Source of the DNA: Platerodrilus igneus
Lineage: Eukaryota; Arthropoda; Insecta; Coleoptera; Lycidae
Assembly: GCA_036346225.1 (NCBI GenBank)
Contig: JARFIW010001488.1
Span: 310,001-374,000, forward strand
Length of the DNA stretch: 64,000 bases
Direction of reading: 5' to 3'
The translations under genes and the position numbers were made by a program. This document shows positions 9,965-18,557 of this stretch, in pieces. The notes below the pieces were generated by a model, which saw only the letters and a program-made list of their open reading frames with translations, was not told the origin of the DNA and did no database searches. Position 1 is the first letter of the stretch. Each line of letters starts with the position of its first letter.

Positions 9965-10374
9965 GACGGAGAAAGAAGAAATAAATTTATATTTCCTGTA
10001 GGCTCTTGATTGGCCTGGCGCGAGGGCCTTCGTCCAGGAGCTTTCCGTGAGAAGGGCCTTTGAAACAGGCGCAGAAAGAGAATCGCTGTAGAACAGGAAG
10101 CGGGGGATGAAAGTCCTAATGTTTATTCTGTATTCGCATCCTCGGGCTCTGAAGCCTTCTCTACGTGCCGGCGAGTAGGCCTGCCGAAAGTTGCATGTGC
10201 AGCACTCCCTGATGACTCTGGCCTGGAAAGTGGTACCTCCTGCACCTGTAATTCTGTTGTTTGTTTTTGCGACCCAACTTGGCGAGCCTGGCTTCAGGTT
10301 TTGTCACTTGGGCCTTCCTATAAAAGGATAAAGATCACCACAAGGCGAATAAATTTATTTATATTTTTCGGCCC
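9965..10374. other. 410-base gap without a recognised gene
   Basis: This is the longest stretch here without a recognisable product. It separates the divergent phosphotransferase and eIF2-alpha genes. An A+T-rich block precedes each start codon (about 9978-9994 and 10349-10368). On the minus strand, the phosphotransferase frame continues upstream with no stop and no ATG until TGA at 10304-10306. No tRNA B-box (GGTTCRANYCC) was found by eye, and no snRNA or SRP RNA signature was convincing. A non-coding RNA or an unrecognised short gene is possible. Confidence 0.4.
10349..10368 (+). promoter_or_regulatory. A+T-rich block upstream of eIF2-alpha
   Basis: Twenty bases of A and T only end 6 bases before the ATG of the eIF2-alpha gene at 10375. 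The block probably marks the core promoter and implies a very short 5' leader. Similar blocks precede the GlnRS start (about 18530-18551) and the APC1 start (about 57597-57612). Confidence 0.4.
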
Positions 10375-11253
10375 ATGGAAAGCCAGACGCACAGATATTA
10401 CTTAGACAAGTACCCGAAAGAAGGAGAAGTGGTTATTGGAAAAATAAAATCGCTCGCAGAGATGGGTGCGTATGTAGAGCTCCCCGAGTACAACAACATA
10501 GAGGGCCTGGTGATATACAGCGAGCTGACCAAGAGGCGCGCGCGAAACGTGCAGAAGTCGGTGAAGGTGGGTGCGCTGGAGGCCTTCACTGCGCTGCGCG
10601 TGGACGAGGGAAAGGGGTACGTCGACCTGAGCAAAAAGCGGACACAGCACGACGAAAAAGTCGCTGCCTTCGACAGGTACACACGGGGAAAGATTTCGCA
10701 TAACATCCTGCTAAGCGTCGCCGCAAAGACGGGGCTCGACCTAAGCGACATCTACGAGAAGTTCGGGTGGCCCGCAGCGCGCGCTTTCGGGTCAATATAC
10801 AGGTGCTTCAAGGAGACTTCCTGTAGAGAAGAGGCGCTCTGCGAGTCGATTCCTCCGAACAGCGTGGTGACAGACGAGTTTCTGGAGAGCGTGCTCGCGG
10901 TTGTGCGAAACAAGTTTGTAGTTCCAAAGATGAAGGTCCGCGCAGACGTGGAGCTTCGGTGCAACAGAGGCGACGGCGTGATTGTTGTAAGAGACGTGCT
11001 GCTGAGCGTGCTGGAAACATTTAAGGACATCGATATCTCTCTGGTCTCCTCGCCGGTCTTTTCGCTGAGCATTCTGAGCGAGGACAAGGACACAAGCATC
11101 TCGAGGCTGGGCGCGTGTATAAATGCCATTGGGGAGAGGATCATGGAGAGGGCGGGCGAATACAATGTGACAATGGCCCCGACGCTCTTTGGGCAAAAGT
11201 CTGTCTTTGGCGAGGAGCTCGAGTCGGATGGAGGCGAGAGCGACGAGGAGTAA
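10375..11253 (+). CDS. SUI2: Translation initiation factor eIF2 alpha subunit
   Basis: A 292-residue protein of normal eIF2-alpha length. The N-terminal S1/OB domain is clear (KYPKEGEVVIGKIKSLAEMG, GLVIYSELTKRR, VDLSKKR), followed by the helical domain (GLDLSDIYEKFGWPAARAFG) and the C-terminal alpha-beta domain, then an acidic tail (SDGGESDEE). eIF2-alpha binds initiator tRNA in the eIF2 complex. The residue at the position of the regulatory Ser51 (SELS-RRR in animals and yeast) is Thr52 here (SELTKRR). The start is ATG at 10375, directly after the A+T-rich block. Confidence 0.95.
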   Translation: MESQTHRYYLDKYPKEGEVVIGKIKSLAEMGAYVELPEYNNIEGLVIYSELTKRRARNVQKSVKVGALEAFTALRVDEGKGYVDLSKKRTQHDEKVAAFDRYTRGKISHNILLSVAAKTGLDLSDIYEKFGWPAARAFGSIYRCFKETSCREEALCESIPPNSVVTDEFLESVLAVVRNKFVVPKMKVRADVELRCNRGDGVIVVRDVLLSVLETFKDIDISLVSSPVFSLSILSEDKDTSISRLGACINAIGERIMERAGEYNVTMAPTLFGQKSVFGEELESDGGESDEE

Positions 11254-11319
11254 GTCTCTGTTGCAGACGGAAAGAGAAGCCATTGGTTTGTTCTTCGGGG
11301 GAGCGGATAAGAGAGCGAT

Positions 11320-11501
11320 ATGGGGAATCCGCGCTATGATGTTACGCAGAGGAGAGTACCAGCTGTGCGAATGCGGGGGGTCTGGGAGACATATTTGCAG
11401 AAATTCTAGAGAAGAGGAAGAGAAGGTTTCCTTTACGAACGAAAAGCTTTGTTACAACAACTCCATCAACATTCACACGGCGGAGTAGGCCGCCGCAGTG
11501 A
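11320..11501 (+). CDS. Candidate small basic protein, one frameshift
   Basis: Between eIF2-alpha and the MTQ2 gene, an ATG at 11320 opens a frame (MGNPRYDVTQRRVPAVRMRG). If the G6 run at 11375-11380 has lost one G, it continues (GLGDIFAEILEKRKRRFPL) to a TGA at 11499-11501. A poly(A) signal AATAAA follows 3 bases later. The repaired product has about 60 residues and is strongly basic. I do not recognise a family. Support comes from the poly(A) signal position and the protein-like composition only. Confidence 0.3.
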
Positions 11502-11515
11502 TTAATAAAGAAGAG

Positions 11516-12106
11516 CTAGCACTTTTCTGTGCCCGTTGAGGCTCTTTCTGCGGGGCAAAAGATGCTTTCTGGCGCGCTGTTTCTTTCTGCCCTAAGGACC
11601 AGCAGCTTCTCGCCTTCTATGTGTCTTCTGAGCACAACGCCCACCCGATGCCTTGGAAATGCCTGCGTCACCTCCTGCTCTTTGTTTAACGAGCAGAGAA
11701 GCAGGTACACTAGCTCTATCTCCTGCACGGCTGCAACAAACTGGTCTGTCACCTCTCTCCCGCTTGCGCCTCCTGCCCAGCTCCTGTCCACGCCGCAGCC
11801 TTCGAGATAGCGCTTCTCGCTGGGTAGATAGGGAGGGTTGAAGACTGCCATGTCCGCATGTTTGAGGGCGCTAAGCATGTCCATTCTGCATGCATCTCCA
11901 TTTGCATCCCTGGTACCCGAAGCCCTGGCAGCGTCTGGATTTATGTCTGTGCTCACAACAAAGGCCTGCGGATAGAGCTCTCGAAGGACTCTGCTGATGT
12001 GCCCAGAGCCGCTGCCTGCCTCCACAATGACCCTTGGCTCTTCTTTGATGGAGCGAAGCGCATCCTCTAGGAGAAACGTGTCTTCTGAAGGCGGATACAC
12101 GCTCAT
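11516..12106 (-). CDS. MTQ2: MTQ2/HemK2-type class I methyltransferase (eRF1 glutamine)
   Basis: A Rossmann-fold SAM methyltransferase of about 196 residues. The family opening is VYPPSEDTFLLEDAL. Motif I is EAGSGSGHISRVL, the acidic loop is STDINPDAA, and the catalytic NPPY is in AVFNPPYLPSE. The combination of PPSEDTFLL and NPPY is characteristic of MTQ2/N6AMT1, which methylates the GGQ glutamine of eRF1 together with TRM112. The start is set at the ATG at 12106 (MSVYPPSED), which follows an A+T-rich leader; a Met eight codons upstream is possible. No frameshift seen. Confidence 0.88.
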   Translation of the reverse strand: MSVYPPSEDTFLLEDALRSIKEEPRVIVEAGSGSGHISRVLRELYPQAFVVSTDINPDAARASGTRDANGDACRMDMLSALKHADMAVFNPPYLPSEKRYLEGCGVDRSWAGGASGREVTDQFVAAVQEIELVYLLLCSLNKEQEVTQAFPRHRVGVVLRRHIEGEKLLVLRAERNSAPESIFCPAERASTGTEKC

Positions 12107-12133
12107 GGATAAAAGCAAAATTTGCGGCATTCC

Positions 12134-14731
12134 CTATCTTGGGTCTTTGCTCCTAGGCTCCCGCATGAGGGCGCTGTGCCTCTGAACAATCTGGATTGGC
12201 AGGCCTTGCGACGGATGTGCCATCTCTTCGGGAAACTCCCTGAGCGCTTCGAGGTATATTTTTGTGTAGCGCGCTCTAACGCTCCTTGCCGGATGGGCCA
12301 GCCCTGCAACCAGATACTTTGCGACAATGGCCATCCCTAAAAGGCCAGCTGCTTGCGTAAACAGGTCAGCTACGGCTTGCTCTAGCCCTGGCTCAAGAAT
12401 GCTCGGGTGCGCCAGGTTGAGCATGTGCACGGCATGCGGGAACTCTTCGCATCCATTCCTGCCCATGGCTGCAAGGAGCGCAGTAATGGCCAGCAGCGCC
12501 CATCTTCTGAGAACAGGATCTTTGTTTCTTGCAGCATGTTCCACAATCGGAAGGAGGGCATCGAGGTTTTGTTTGTGCAACGGTTTCTGATCCCTGCCAA
12601 CGGCCTCAGAAACAACACGCAGCACGAGGAGCTTTTTCGGAGACTCCTCCGCATACTCCACAGCCAGATACGGAGCCACAACCATCATTCCACAGGCCAG
12701 GGATATCTCAACAAGTGAGCTGGCAACCACATCCCGCTTGCGGCTGTCCTGGCTCAGCGCCCCGATCACCATGGAGATGATCTCCGCGGGTGCGCTCACA
12801 GAGTACTTTCCAATGGTCCGTGAAATTCTCTCTCGCGCTGCTTGCGAGGCTCCTGTGTGCCTGAGCAGCTCCGAAACAATCTCCTTCCCCGCCTTCCTTC
12901 CGGGGGGGTCTAGCTCCTCTGCCAGAGCAAGCACCTCGAGAAGAGCGTCGTCTTTACACCTCCTCAACAAAGGAACAATCGCATGCGCAATCTCCCGCCA
13001 CCTCCCTTGTCCTCGCCTGCTTCTGTACATATTTCTTGCTATTTTCACAACTCTGGGCTCTGGAAGCGCGTTCAGCTCCTCAAAAATAACCTCTTCGAGG
13101 CGGCCTGTCTTGGATGCGTGGCTCGATAGCACAGAAAGCACAGCGAGGGCTCTGCTTCTCTTTTCCTTCGAAGAGACCCCTCTCACTTCCCTAGAGACCG
13201 CTCTTTCAACAAGGAGCTCTGTGCCCGCCCTGTCTGCATCCATGGCCATCCCCACTATCTCTCCAAGATGCCTCAGCAGCACCGGATCGTATTCGCGGAG
13301 AGACTTCTCAACCATCGCCAGTATGTCACCAAGCGTGCCTGCACGCAAATCCAGCCTTATTCGAGGGAGCAGGGGAAAGAAAAGGTCTTTGTGAGGCGCA
13401 AGCCTCCTCATGACAAGATCCGTGACATCTCTTCTCTCTCCCAGAAAAACCAGTATTTTCTGGAGGACAGCGCGCGCATCTGCAGACAGCTCCAGAGAGA
13501 GGAGATGGCCCAGGCGTCTGTGCACAAGCAGGAAGACCTCCTCTACTGCGGCTCTTATCCCTGGCTCGCCTTCCAGGTCTCCTTCGCGGCTTTCCAGGCC
13601 CTTGTCTCTGCAGAGAAGATTCAAGATTGCCAGAAGAATATCCTCTGCCTCGCTGGCGCCTATTCTTTGCATGGTCCTGTCGATGCTTCTGATCAAAGCC
13701 ATCCTGTATGCACCTTTCTCTGGCTCTGGCAGTGCAAGCACGACCTTCGACGCAACCCTCGTAGCCTTTGGGCAGAGCCTGCGCTCTCGCCGCATAGTCT
13801 CAAACAGCGCAGGGAGAAGAACACCCCATGAGACAGGGAGCTTCTCCACAACCTGGAGCACTGCAAAAAGAGCTCTTTTTTGTAGAAAACGGTCCTCTCT
13901 TTTCTCCCTGCCTTCCTTTGCTTCCGTCTTAGAGCTCTTTCTTCCCTCTGTCTTGAGGGCGTGCTCCATATAGGGAACAGCAAACGCCAGCGATGGAAGC
14001 CTGCTTTTGGAAACTCCCCTAGCCAGCTCGTAGAGGGTTCTGAACCCCAGCGCTCTGATGCCTGCACTCCTCGACTCGAAGAGAGAAGCCAGGAGAGTCT
14101 TGCAAAGCCCTTCTTCCTTCACGAGCAGCATGGCGGAGAGTATTTTTGCAAGGGCTCTTCTCCTCTCCTCAGAGCACCTCTTGATGCCAGGCCCAAGGCT
14201 CCGCATTATCCTCGCAAACGGGACTGACCCCGCAATCTGCGCAAGAGCAGAGACACACGCTACTGTATCTGCATCTTTTTTCTCGAGAACAGTAGCCAGT
14301 GCCTCCATAACCTCCTCCAGGAGACTGCCCATCTCTTCTGGATATTTCCCAGCCACCTTTCCCATAACCCTCAAAAGGGCCTGCCCTCCCCGAACTCTGT
14401 CGATGCCCACTGACACACACACAACTCTTATCACAGAGCATGCGTGCTTTCTGCACAGAGACAGCAGCTTCCTCTCTGCACGCCGCTTTTCCCTAGACCC
14501 CCCGTTTTTTATTTCCAAAATATGCCTAGCAACATCAGTTATTCCAGAAACGCCTTTGGTTTTCTCCACAATCTCGCAGACAACGTGCTCGTCCCCTGCC
14601 TCCACAGAGTCCATTTTCTCGAGAATCTCCTCAACAAGGCTTTGCTGCAGGCCTTTCCTGCGCACCCGCGCTCCACATCCTTCTTCAGGAAGCTCCCCGC
14701 CAAAGCCTTTTGTCTCTCCGCACACAGACAT
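12134..14731 (-). CDS. SF3B1/Hsh155-like HEAT-repeat splicing factor
   Basis: An 865-residue all-helical HEAT-repeat protein in one intact frame. The C-terminal repeats resemble the U2 snRNP protein SF3B1/Hsh155, notably AKYLVAGLAHPARSVRARYT followed by KIYLEALREF, equivalent to the 'GLFHPARKVRDVYWKIYNS' region of the human protein. An earlier repeat (FARIMRSLGPGIKRCSEERR) also aligns with the family. SF3B1 recognises the branch point. The long N-terminal tail with U2AF-binding motifs is absent: the protein starts almost directly with helical repeats. This would be a streamlined form. Another large HEAT protein is a less likely alternative. Confidence 0.72.
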   Translation of the reverse strand: MSVCGETKGFGGELPEEGCGARVRRKGLQQSLVEEILEKMDSVEAGDEHVVCEIVEKTKGVSGITDVARHILEIKNGGSREKRRAERKLLSLCRKHACSVIRVVCVSVGIDRVRGGQALLRVMGKVAGKYPEEMGSLLEEVMEALATVLEKKDADTVACVSALAQIAGSVPFARIMRSLGPGIKRCSEERRRALAKILSAMLLVKEEGLCKTLLASLFESRSAGIRALGFRTLYELARGVSKSRLPSLAFAVPYMEHALKTEGRKSSKTEAKEGREKREDRFLQKRALFAVLQVVEKLPVSWGVLLPALFETMRRERRLCPKATRVASKVVLALPEPEKGAYRMALIRSIDRTMQRIGASEAEDILLAILNLLCRDKGLESREGDLEGEPGIRAAVEEVFLLVHRRLGHLLSLELSADARAVLQKILVFLGERRDVTDLVMRRLAPHKDLFFPLLPRIRLDLRAGTLGDILAMVEKSLREYDPVLLRHLGEIVGMAMDADRAGTELLVERAVSREVRGVSSKEKRSRALAVLSVLSSHASKTGRLEEVIFEELNALPEPRVVKIARNMYRSRRGQGRWREIAHAIVPLLRRCKDDALLEVLALAEELDPPGRKAGKEIVSELLRHTGASQAARERISRTIGKYSVSAPAEIISMVIGALSQDSRKRDVVASSLVEISLACGMMVVAPYLAVEYAEESPKKLLVLRVVSEAVGRDQKPLHKQNLDALLPIVEHAARNKDPVLRRWALLAITALLAAMGRNGCEEFPHAVHMLNLAHPSILEPGLEQAVADLFTQAAGLLGMAIVAKYLVAGLAHPARSVRARYTKIYLEALREFPEEMAHPSQGLPIQIVQRHSALMREPRSKDPR

Positions 14732-14752
14732 AAGAGAATTTGCACGCGGTTT

Positions 14753-15582
14753 TTATTTTAAGGCTATTGTGTTGACGCACTCTATCTCCTGCTCGTTGTC
14801 TGTGATCCACAGCTTCTGGACCATAATGATTCCGAGGATTCCTGAGAGATGAACCAGGAATAGCCCGTCTATATACCTCTCGGAGAAGAGCACAAGCAGC
14901 TTTCCCCAGAGATAGGGCACAGTCCCTGCAAACAAAGCCAGGAGCACGACCGAGAGGAGGGTTCCGTACGACCAGACCTCGCAGTCAATCTGTCTCAGCT
15001 TGGACAACTGGGTCAGGCAGAAGACGGCAAGGAAGAAGGCAGGGACTGCGTATGTAATGAGGAAGACTCCGATCCCCAGCGAGGACCCCAGCGACACAAA
15101 GAGCCCGAGCAGCGATGAGACAAACACTGCGAGCGAAACCATTCTGCTGATCCACACACAGACGTACGCCATGTCTGTGGGAAACACCCAGACAAGGCCT
15201 GTGCACGCAAGCGCTGCGAACGAGGAGACCATGAAAGAGAGCTGCAGCGCAACAAACCCGTCGTACGCAGTCTTCCAGGAGGCCCTCACAAGCCCAAGCA
15301 TGGGGATGAGTTCGAAAAGCATGGCCCCAACGGAAAGATAGAGAAAAGCACGAACTCCTTTCTTCCTGGAAACGAGTAGCACCGCTTCGTCCTCTTCACA
15401 AGCACCATCCCCATGCAGAGCGAGGCGAGGAGGAGGGCGATGGTTGGCGGGGAGTGGACCGCAACTCCTGCCAGAACGACAGAGCGCGCAGGATACTCTG
15501 GGTGGACGCTTCCTCTGTAGAGGGCGTGGCACAGCGGAAAAGAGACGTTTTTGCATGCAAACCTGTAGTTCACAATGTCCAT
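14753..15582 (-). CDS. CHS7: CHS7-type chitin synthase export chaperone, one frameshift
   Basis: Two frames join into a protein of about 276 residues with seven hydrophobic segments. The N-terminal part (CKNVSFPLCHALY, then GRKEFV) and the C-terminal part (YAVPAFFLAVFCLTQL, RYIDGLFLVHLSGILGIIMV) follow the Chs7 family order, including the DGLFF-like motif of the last helices. Chs7 helps chitin synthase leave the ER, and chitin is a component of microsporidian spore walls. The frame breaks at the A4 run 15344-15347 (T4 on the coding strand); one added T restores continuity after GRKEF. The stop TAA lies inside an AATAAA signal. The gene is head-to-tail with the membrane protein upstream. Confidence 0.8.
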
Positions 15583-15602
15583 TGTTTACTCCTGCCGCTC
15601 AA

Positions 15603-16724
15603 TTAAAAGCTCCAGTATATGGTGACATAGAGAAAGAAGAGTCCTGCTGCCAAACAGTAGCGGAGCACGTCTGCAAAAATGAAGTCGCTCCGAGAGAACT
15701 GGTAGAAGGACTTAGCCCGCGGGATAACCGCTGTTCCAAAGAGAAGCAGGGCAATGCAGAGCATGCCGGTGGAGGACTCGGCAAGGCTGTTCACAAAGTA
15801 GAGAGCCACCACGAGGATGAGCGTCGTGGCAAAGGGCGAGGGGTCCAGGGCGTATGCCAGGTAGGTGGAGAACAGCTGCACAACCTCCAAGAGGGCTCTG
15901 TATACCTTGTATTCCGAGACATACATGGCGAATATCAGGGCAATGTACACAAAAGAGATGTTGATGTTCCCGAGGAGGATGGCCCAGTGCTCAAAGAAAG
16001 GCACCCTCGGGGCTGCCTGGCCGTAGCTCTTCTCTATGATTGTTGTATACTCGTCGTGGAACTGCTTGACGTCTGCCACAGGCTCGTTGATGTGGAGCAG
16101 GAGGTTGTACAGCTCGTCGAAAAAGCTGTCCCCATACCCGTCTCTGTCCTCGATAATCTCCTCAGGAGTCTTTATCGTTTTTGTTATGGCAAGGGCTACA
16201 AGGAGGCAGCTGGCTACAAGCGCAGACACGACGCCCTCTCTGAAAAAGACCGCGAAAGCAGGATAGAAGTGTATGAGAAGAAAAAAGAACACCCCAATCA
16301 GGGCAGAAACAAGAGCCCTCAGCGTGAGCGCCGACTTTTTCTTTGTTTTGATGCAGAGCGCCGCACAGTAGAGAGTTGTTGTGGTCCGGAGATACGATGC
16401 GACTGCCCCAATTACAAAGGCCTTTGCAGGCCGGTGAAAAAAGAAGGCGAGGGGCAGGAGGTTGGCAGCACAGCCAGCAAGAAAGGACATTCTGTAGGAG
16501 ATCGGGAGGAAGAGCAGGAGCGGAGAAACTGCGCTCCCAGCGAGCGAAACAAGGATGAGCCACGGGTCGCCCAGGGTGAACTGGATCACCTGGGAGTAAA
16601 GAGGGAGTATAGAGGCAACAAGAACCATCTTCTTCATGTTCTTGGGAACCTCTCGCCCTGCACGGCCCGGCATTTGAAACAAGCGAGCTACAAGATAAAA
16701 CGCCGGCACCAGACAGAGCCTCAT
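15603..16724 (-). CDS. Polytopic membrane protein of unknown function
   Basis: A 373-residue protein with about nine to ten hydrophobic segments, for example LILVSLAGSAVSPLLLFLPI, SALIGVFFFLLIHFYPAFAV and FLYVTIYWSF at the C-terminus. One hydrophilic loop of about 70 residues, rich in Asp and Glu (TPEEIIEDRDGYGDSFFDE), lies in the middle. No transporter or enzyme signature was recognised. It lies 18 bases downstream of the HECT ligase stop on the same strand and 20 bases upstream of the CHS7 start. The frame is intact. Confidence 0.65.
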   Translation of the reverse strand: MRLCLVPAFYLVARLFQMPGRAGREVPKNMKKMVLVASILPLYSQVIQFTLGDPWLILVSLAGSAVSPLLLFLPISYRMSFLAGCAANLLPLAFFFHRPAKAFVIGAVASYLRTTTTLYCAALCIKTKKKSALTLRALVSALIGVFFFLLIHFYPAFAVFFREGVVSALVASCLLVALAITKTIKTPEEIIEDRDGYGDSFFDELYNLLLHINEPVADVKQFHDEYTTIIEKSYGQAAPRVPFFEHWAILLGNINISFVYIALIFAMYVSEYKVYRALLEVVQLFSTYLAYALDPSPFATTLILVVALYFVNSLAESSTGMLCIALLLFGTAVIPRAKSFYQFSRSDFIFADVLRYCLAAGLFFLYVTIYWSF

Positions 16725-16742
16725 CTGGGCACCTCTCGCGGG

Positions 16743-18365
16743 CTAGACAAAGTGGAAGCCCTCGCACTCGCTCACTGCAAAAGTGAGCTTTCTCTCAAAG
16801 CTCTCTTCCGAGGAGTACAGCCCAATGCGCAGTAGGCGCATGCATGTGGTGGCTGTTGGAAGGCAGTCCACAATGGGGACCTGGCGTATGTATAGCTTCT
16901 CCCGCCCTCCCGGGAGCTTCTGTATGTTCGGGCTCCCTGTCATGAAGTAGAGAACCTTCCTGATGTAGGCCTCGCCCTTCCTCTGCAAAATCCTCCAGAA
17001 ATACAGCACCTCAGCAGTCAGCTCTGAGCACTCGTCGTAAACTGCGATTCCCTTCAGAAACTCCGTGTCCACAGTCCTGACGCCGCTGATGAGCGTCTCG
17101 AGCTCTGCAGCAGAGAAGATCTTCAGGTCTGGAGTGACCTCTTTGTACAGCTCCTTTGTCATGAGCGGATATCCTCTTTTGGAAAAAAACGTCTCTTCCC
17201 GGAGCTTCTCTCCAACCAGCTGCCTCTTGTTCATGTCTGTAACCTCTGTTCCGTCTTCCAGATAGAGCCCAAGGCCCTCGACAGAGTTTTCTTCTATCCA
17301 TCGGATGCTGTTCCGCACGTCCTTGTTTGGAACGTCGTCTATGCAGCACTCCTCCTCGAGGATGGCCTTGTAGAAGGAAGCTGTGAACCGCGGGGAAATC
17401 TGCACTCGCTGAAATACCACCACCCCTAGGAATCTGCCTGTAAAGCGGTAGAACTCGTCGTCAGGAATCTTGAGCATCCGCGCGTCCTCTCTGCCCTGGG
17501 CACGCCTCTCTGCCTCAAGGTCCATGTTTGGCTTGAAGTCGTACAGGTTGTCTTCCACAGCAAACCGCTCGTCTTGCACCAGCTCTTTTCCCACAAGCTC
17601 AAAGAACTCTCTCTTCAGAGCCCCCTGGTCCATTCCAATCTCCCCAACAAAGTTGACCGAGACCCACCGCTTCAGGAGGTGCTTACTTTTCCTTAGGCTG
17701 AAAATGTAGTGCAAGGTCTCGAGTGCGTGCGCCCTGTCTACGTCCACCGCAGTGGTCATGAACGGGTTGATCTCCATTCCCCTCTTGCTCCTGAGAATGC
17801 GAACCTTCTCCCAGAATGGGTCCTCGCTCTCCCGCCTCGAGGCGCTCCTTCCCTGCCCTCTTCTGTGACCCTCCATAACTGCACGCACGTCGAGAATTGG
17901 TCTGTAGTCGGTGGTCTCCATGGCCTCATAGTCCACCTTGTATGTGTGCCCGTCGTAGAGCCTTCGCACCGCCTCTCTGCCCCTTGCCTCAACCTGCTCG
18001 GAAAACCGCTCTATGTTCAGGCCCCCATGGTGGTCCATCTCGAGCATTGCAAACGAGTCCACGCACCTGGCCTGTCGCACCATAATCCGCCCCCTGAACC
18101 GCCCTGTGTGCACCCGGAACTCGCAGATGCGCGTGCTGAGGTCGAGGGGCATGGACACCTGCTCGCCCCGGGCCTCAAACACAATTTCTGCCTCTGGGCC
18201 CGGAACGTCCACGATGACCCCAAGGGCCCCGCGCCTGCTCCTGAGGGGCGGCGATCTGTACAGCTCATCTCCACAAACTATCTTGATAACATACGCAGGC
18301 TTTCCCTTGAACCACTTGAGCAGGCCTCTTCTGCGGATGTCTGTTCCCTCTATTGACAACAGCAT
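16743..18365 (-). CDS. HECT-type E3 ubiquitin ligase
   Basis: A 540-residue protein. Residues 1-130 are beta-rich and could be a C2-like domain. From about residue 190 to the end there is a HECT domain: FVGEIGMDQGALKREFFELV, FYRFTGRFLGVVVFQ, LYLEDGTEVTDMN and the catalytic cysteine in LPTATTCMRLLRIGLYSSEE, equivalent to the LPxAHTCFNxLxLPxYxS motif of NEDD4/Rsp5. The final residues (ECEGFHFV) resemble the GFxxx end of the family. No WW domains (W-x20-22-W with a conserved Pro) are visible between the N-terminal domain and the HECT domain, so substrate choice must differ from Rsp5. The frame is intact. Confidence 0.9.
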   Translation of the reverse strand: MLLSIEGTDIRRRGLLKWFKGKPAYVIKIVCGDELYRSPPLRSRRGALGVIVDVPGPEAEIVFEARGEQVSMPLDLSTRICEFRVHTGRFRGRIMVRQARCVDSFAMLEMDHHGGLNIERFSEQVEARGREAVRRLYDGHTYKVDYEAMETTDYRPILDVRAVMEGHRRGQGRSASRRESEDPFWEKVRILRSKRGMEINPFMTTAVDVDRAHALETLHYIFSLRKSKHLLKRWVSVNFVGEIGMDQGALKREFFELVGKELVQDERFAVEDNLYDFKPNMDLEAERRAQGREDARMLKIPDDEFYRFTGRFLGVVVFQRVQISPRFTASFYKAILEEECCIDDVPNKDVRNSIRWIEENSVEGLGLYLEDGTEVTDMNKRQLVGEKLREETFFSKRGYPLMTKELYKEVTPDLKIFSAAELETLISGVRTVDTEFLKGIAVYDECSELTAEVLYFWRILQRKGEAYIRKVLYFMTGSPNIQKLPGGREKLYIRQVPIVDCLPTATTCMRLLRIGLYSSEESFERKLTFAVSECEGFHFV

Positions 18366-18557
18366 GCGCGGCCCATTTATTTTATTTTAATATTAATCCG
18401 GTCCCTGCCTGTTGTTTTTATTTTTGCTGGCTCTGCGCCCAACGTCTCGAGGAGCGGGCACAGGAAAGGCTGTTTCTTTGCGCGGGAAGCAGGAGGGCGT
18501 TCCTGAAAAAGAAGATCCGCCCATACCCATATAAATAAACTTTTTTTATTACTTGCA

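Noticed and set aside
15444..16835. Plus-strand ORF of 463 codons opposite the membrane protein gene
   Set aside because: The minus-strand product has regular hydrophobic segments. The plus-strand frame is the complementary charged shadow, and its ends overlap the CHS7 and HECT coding regions.
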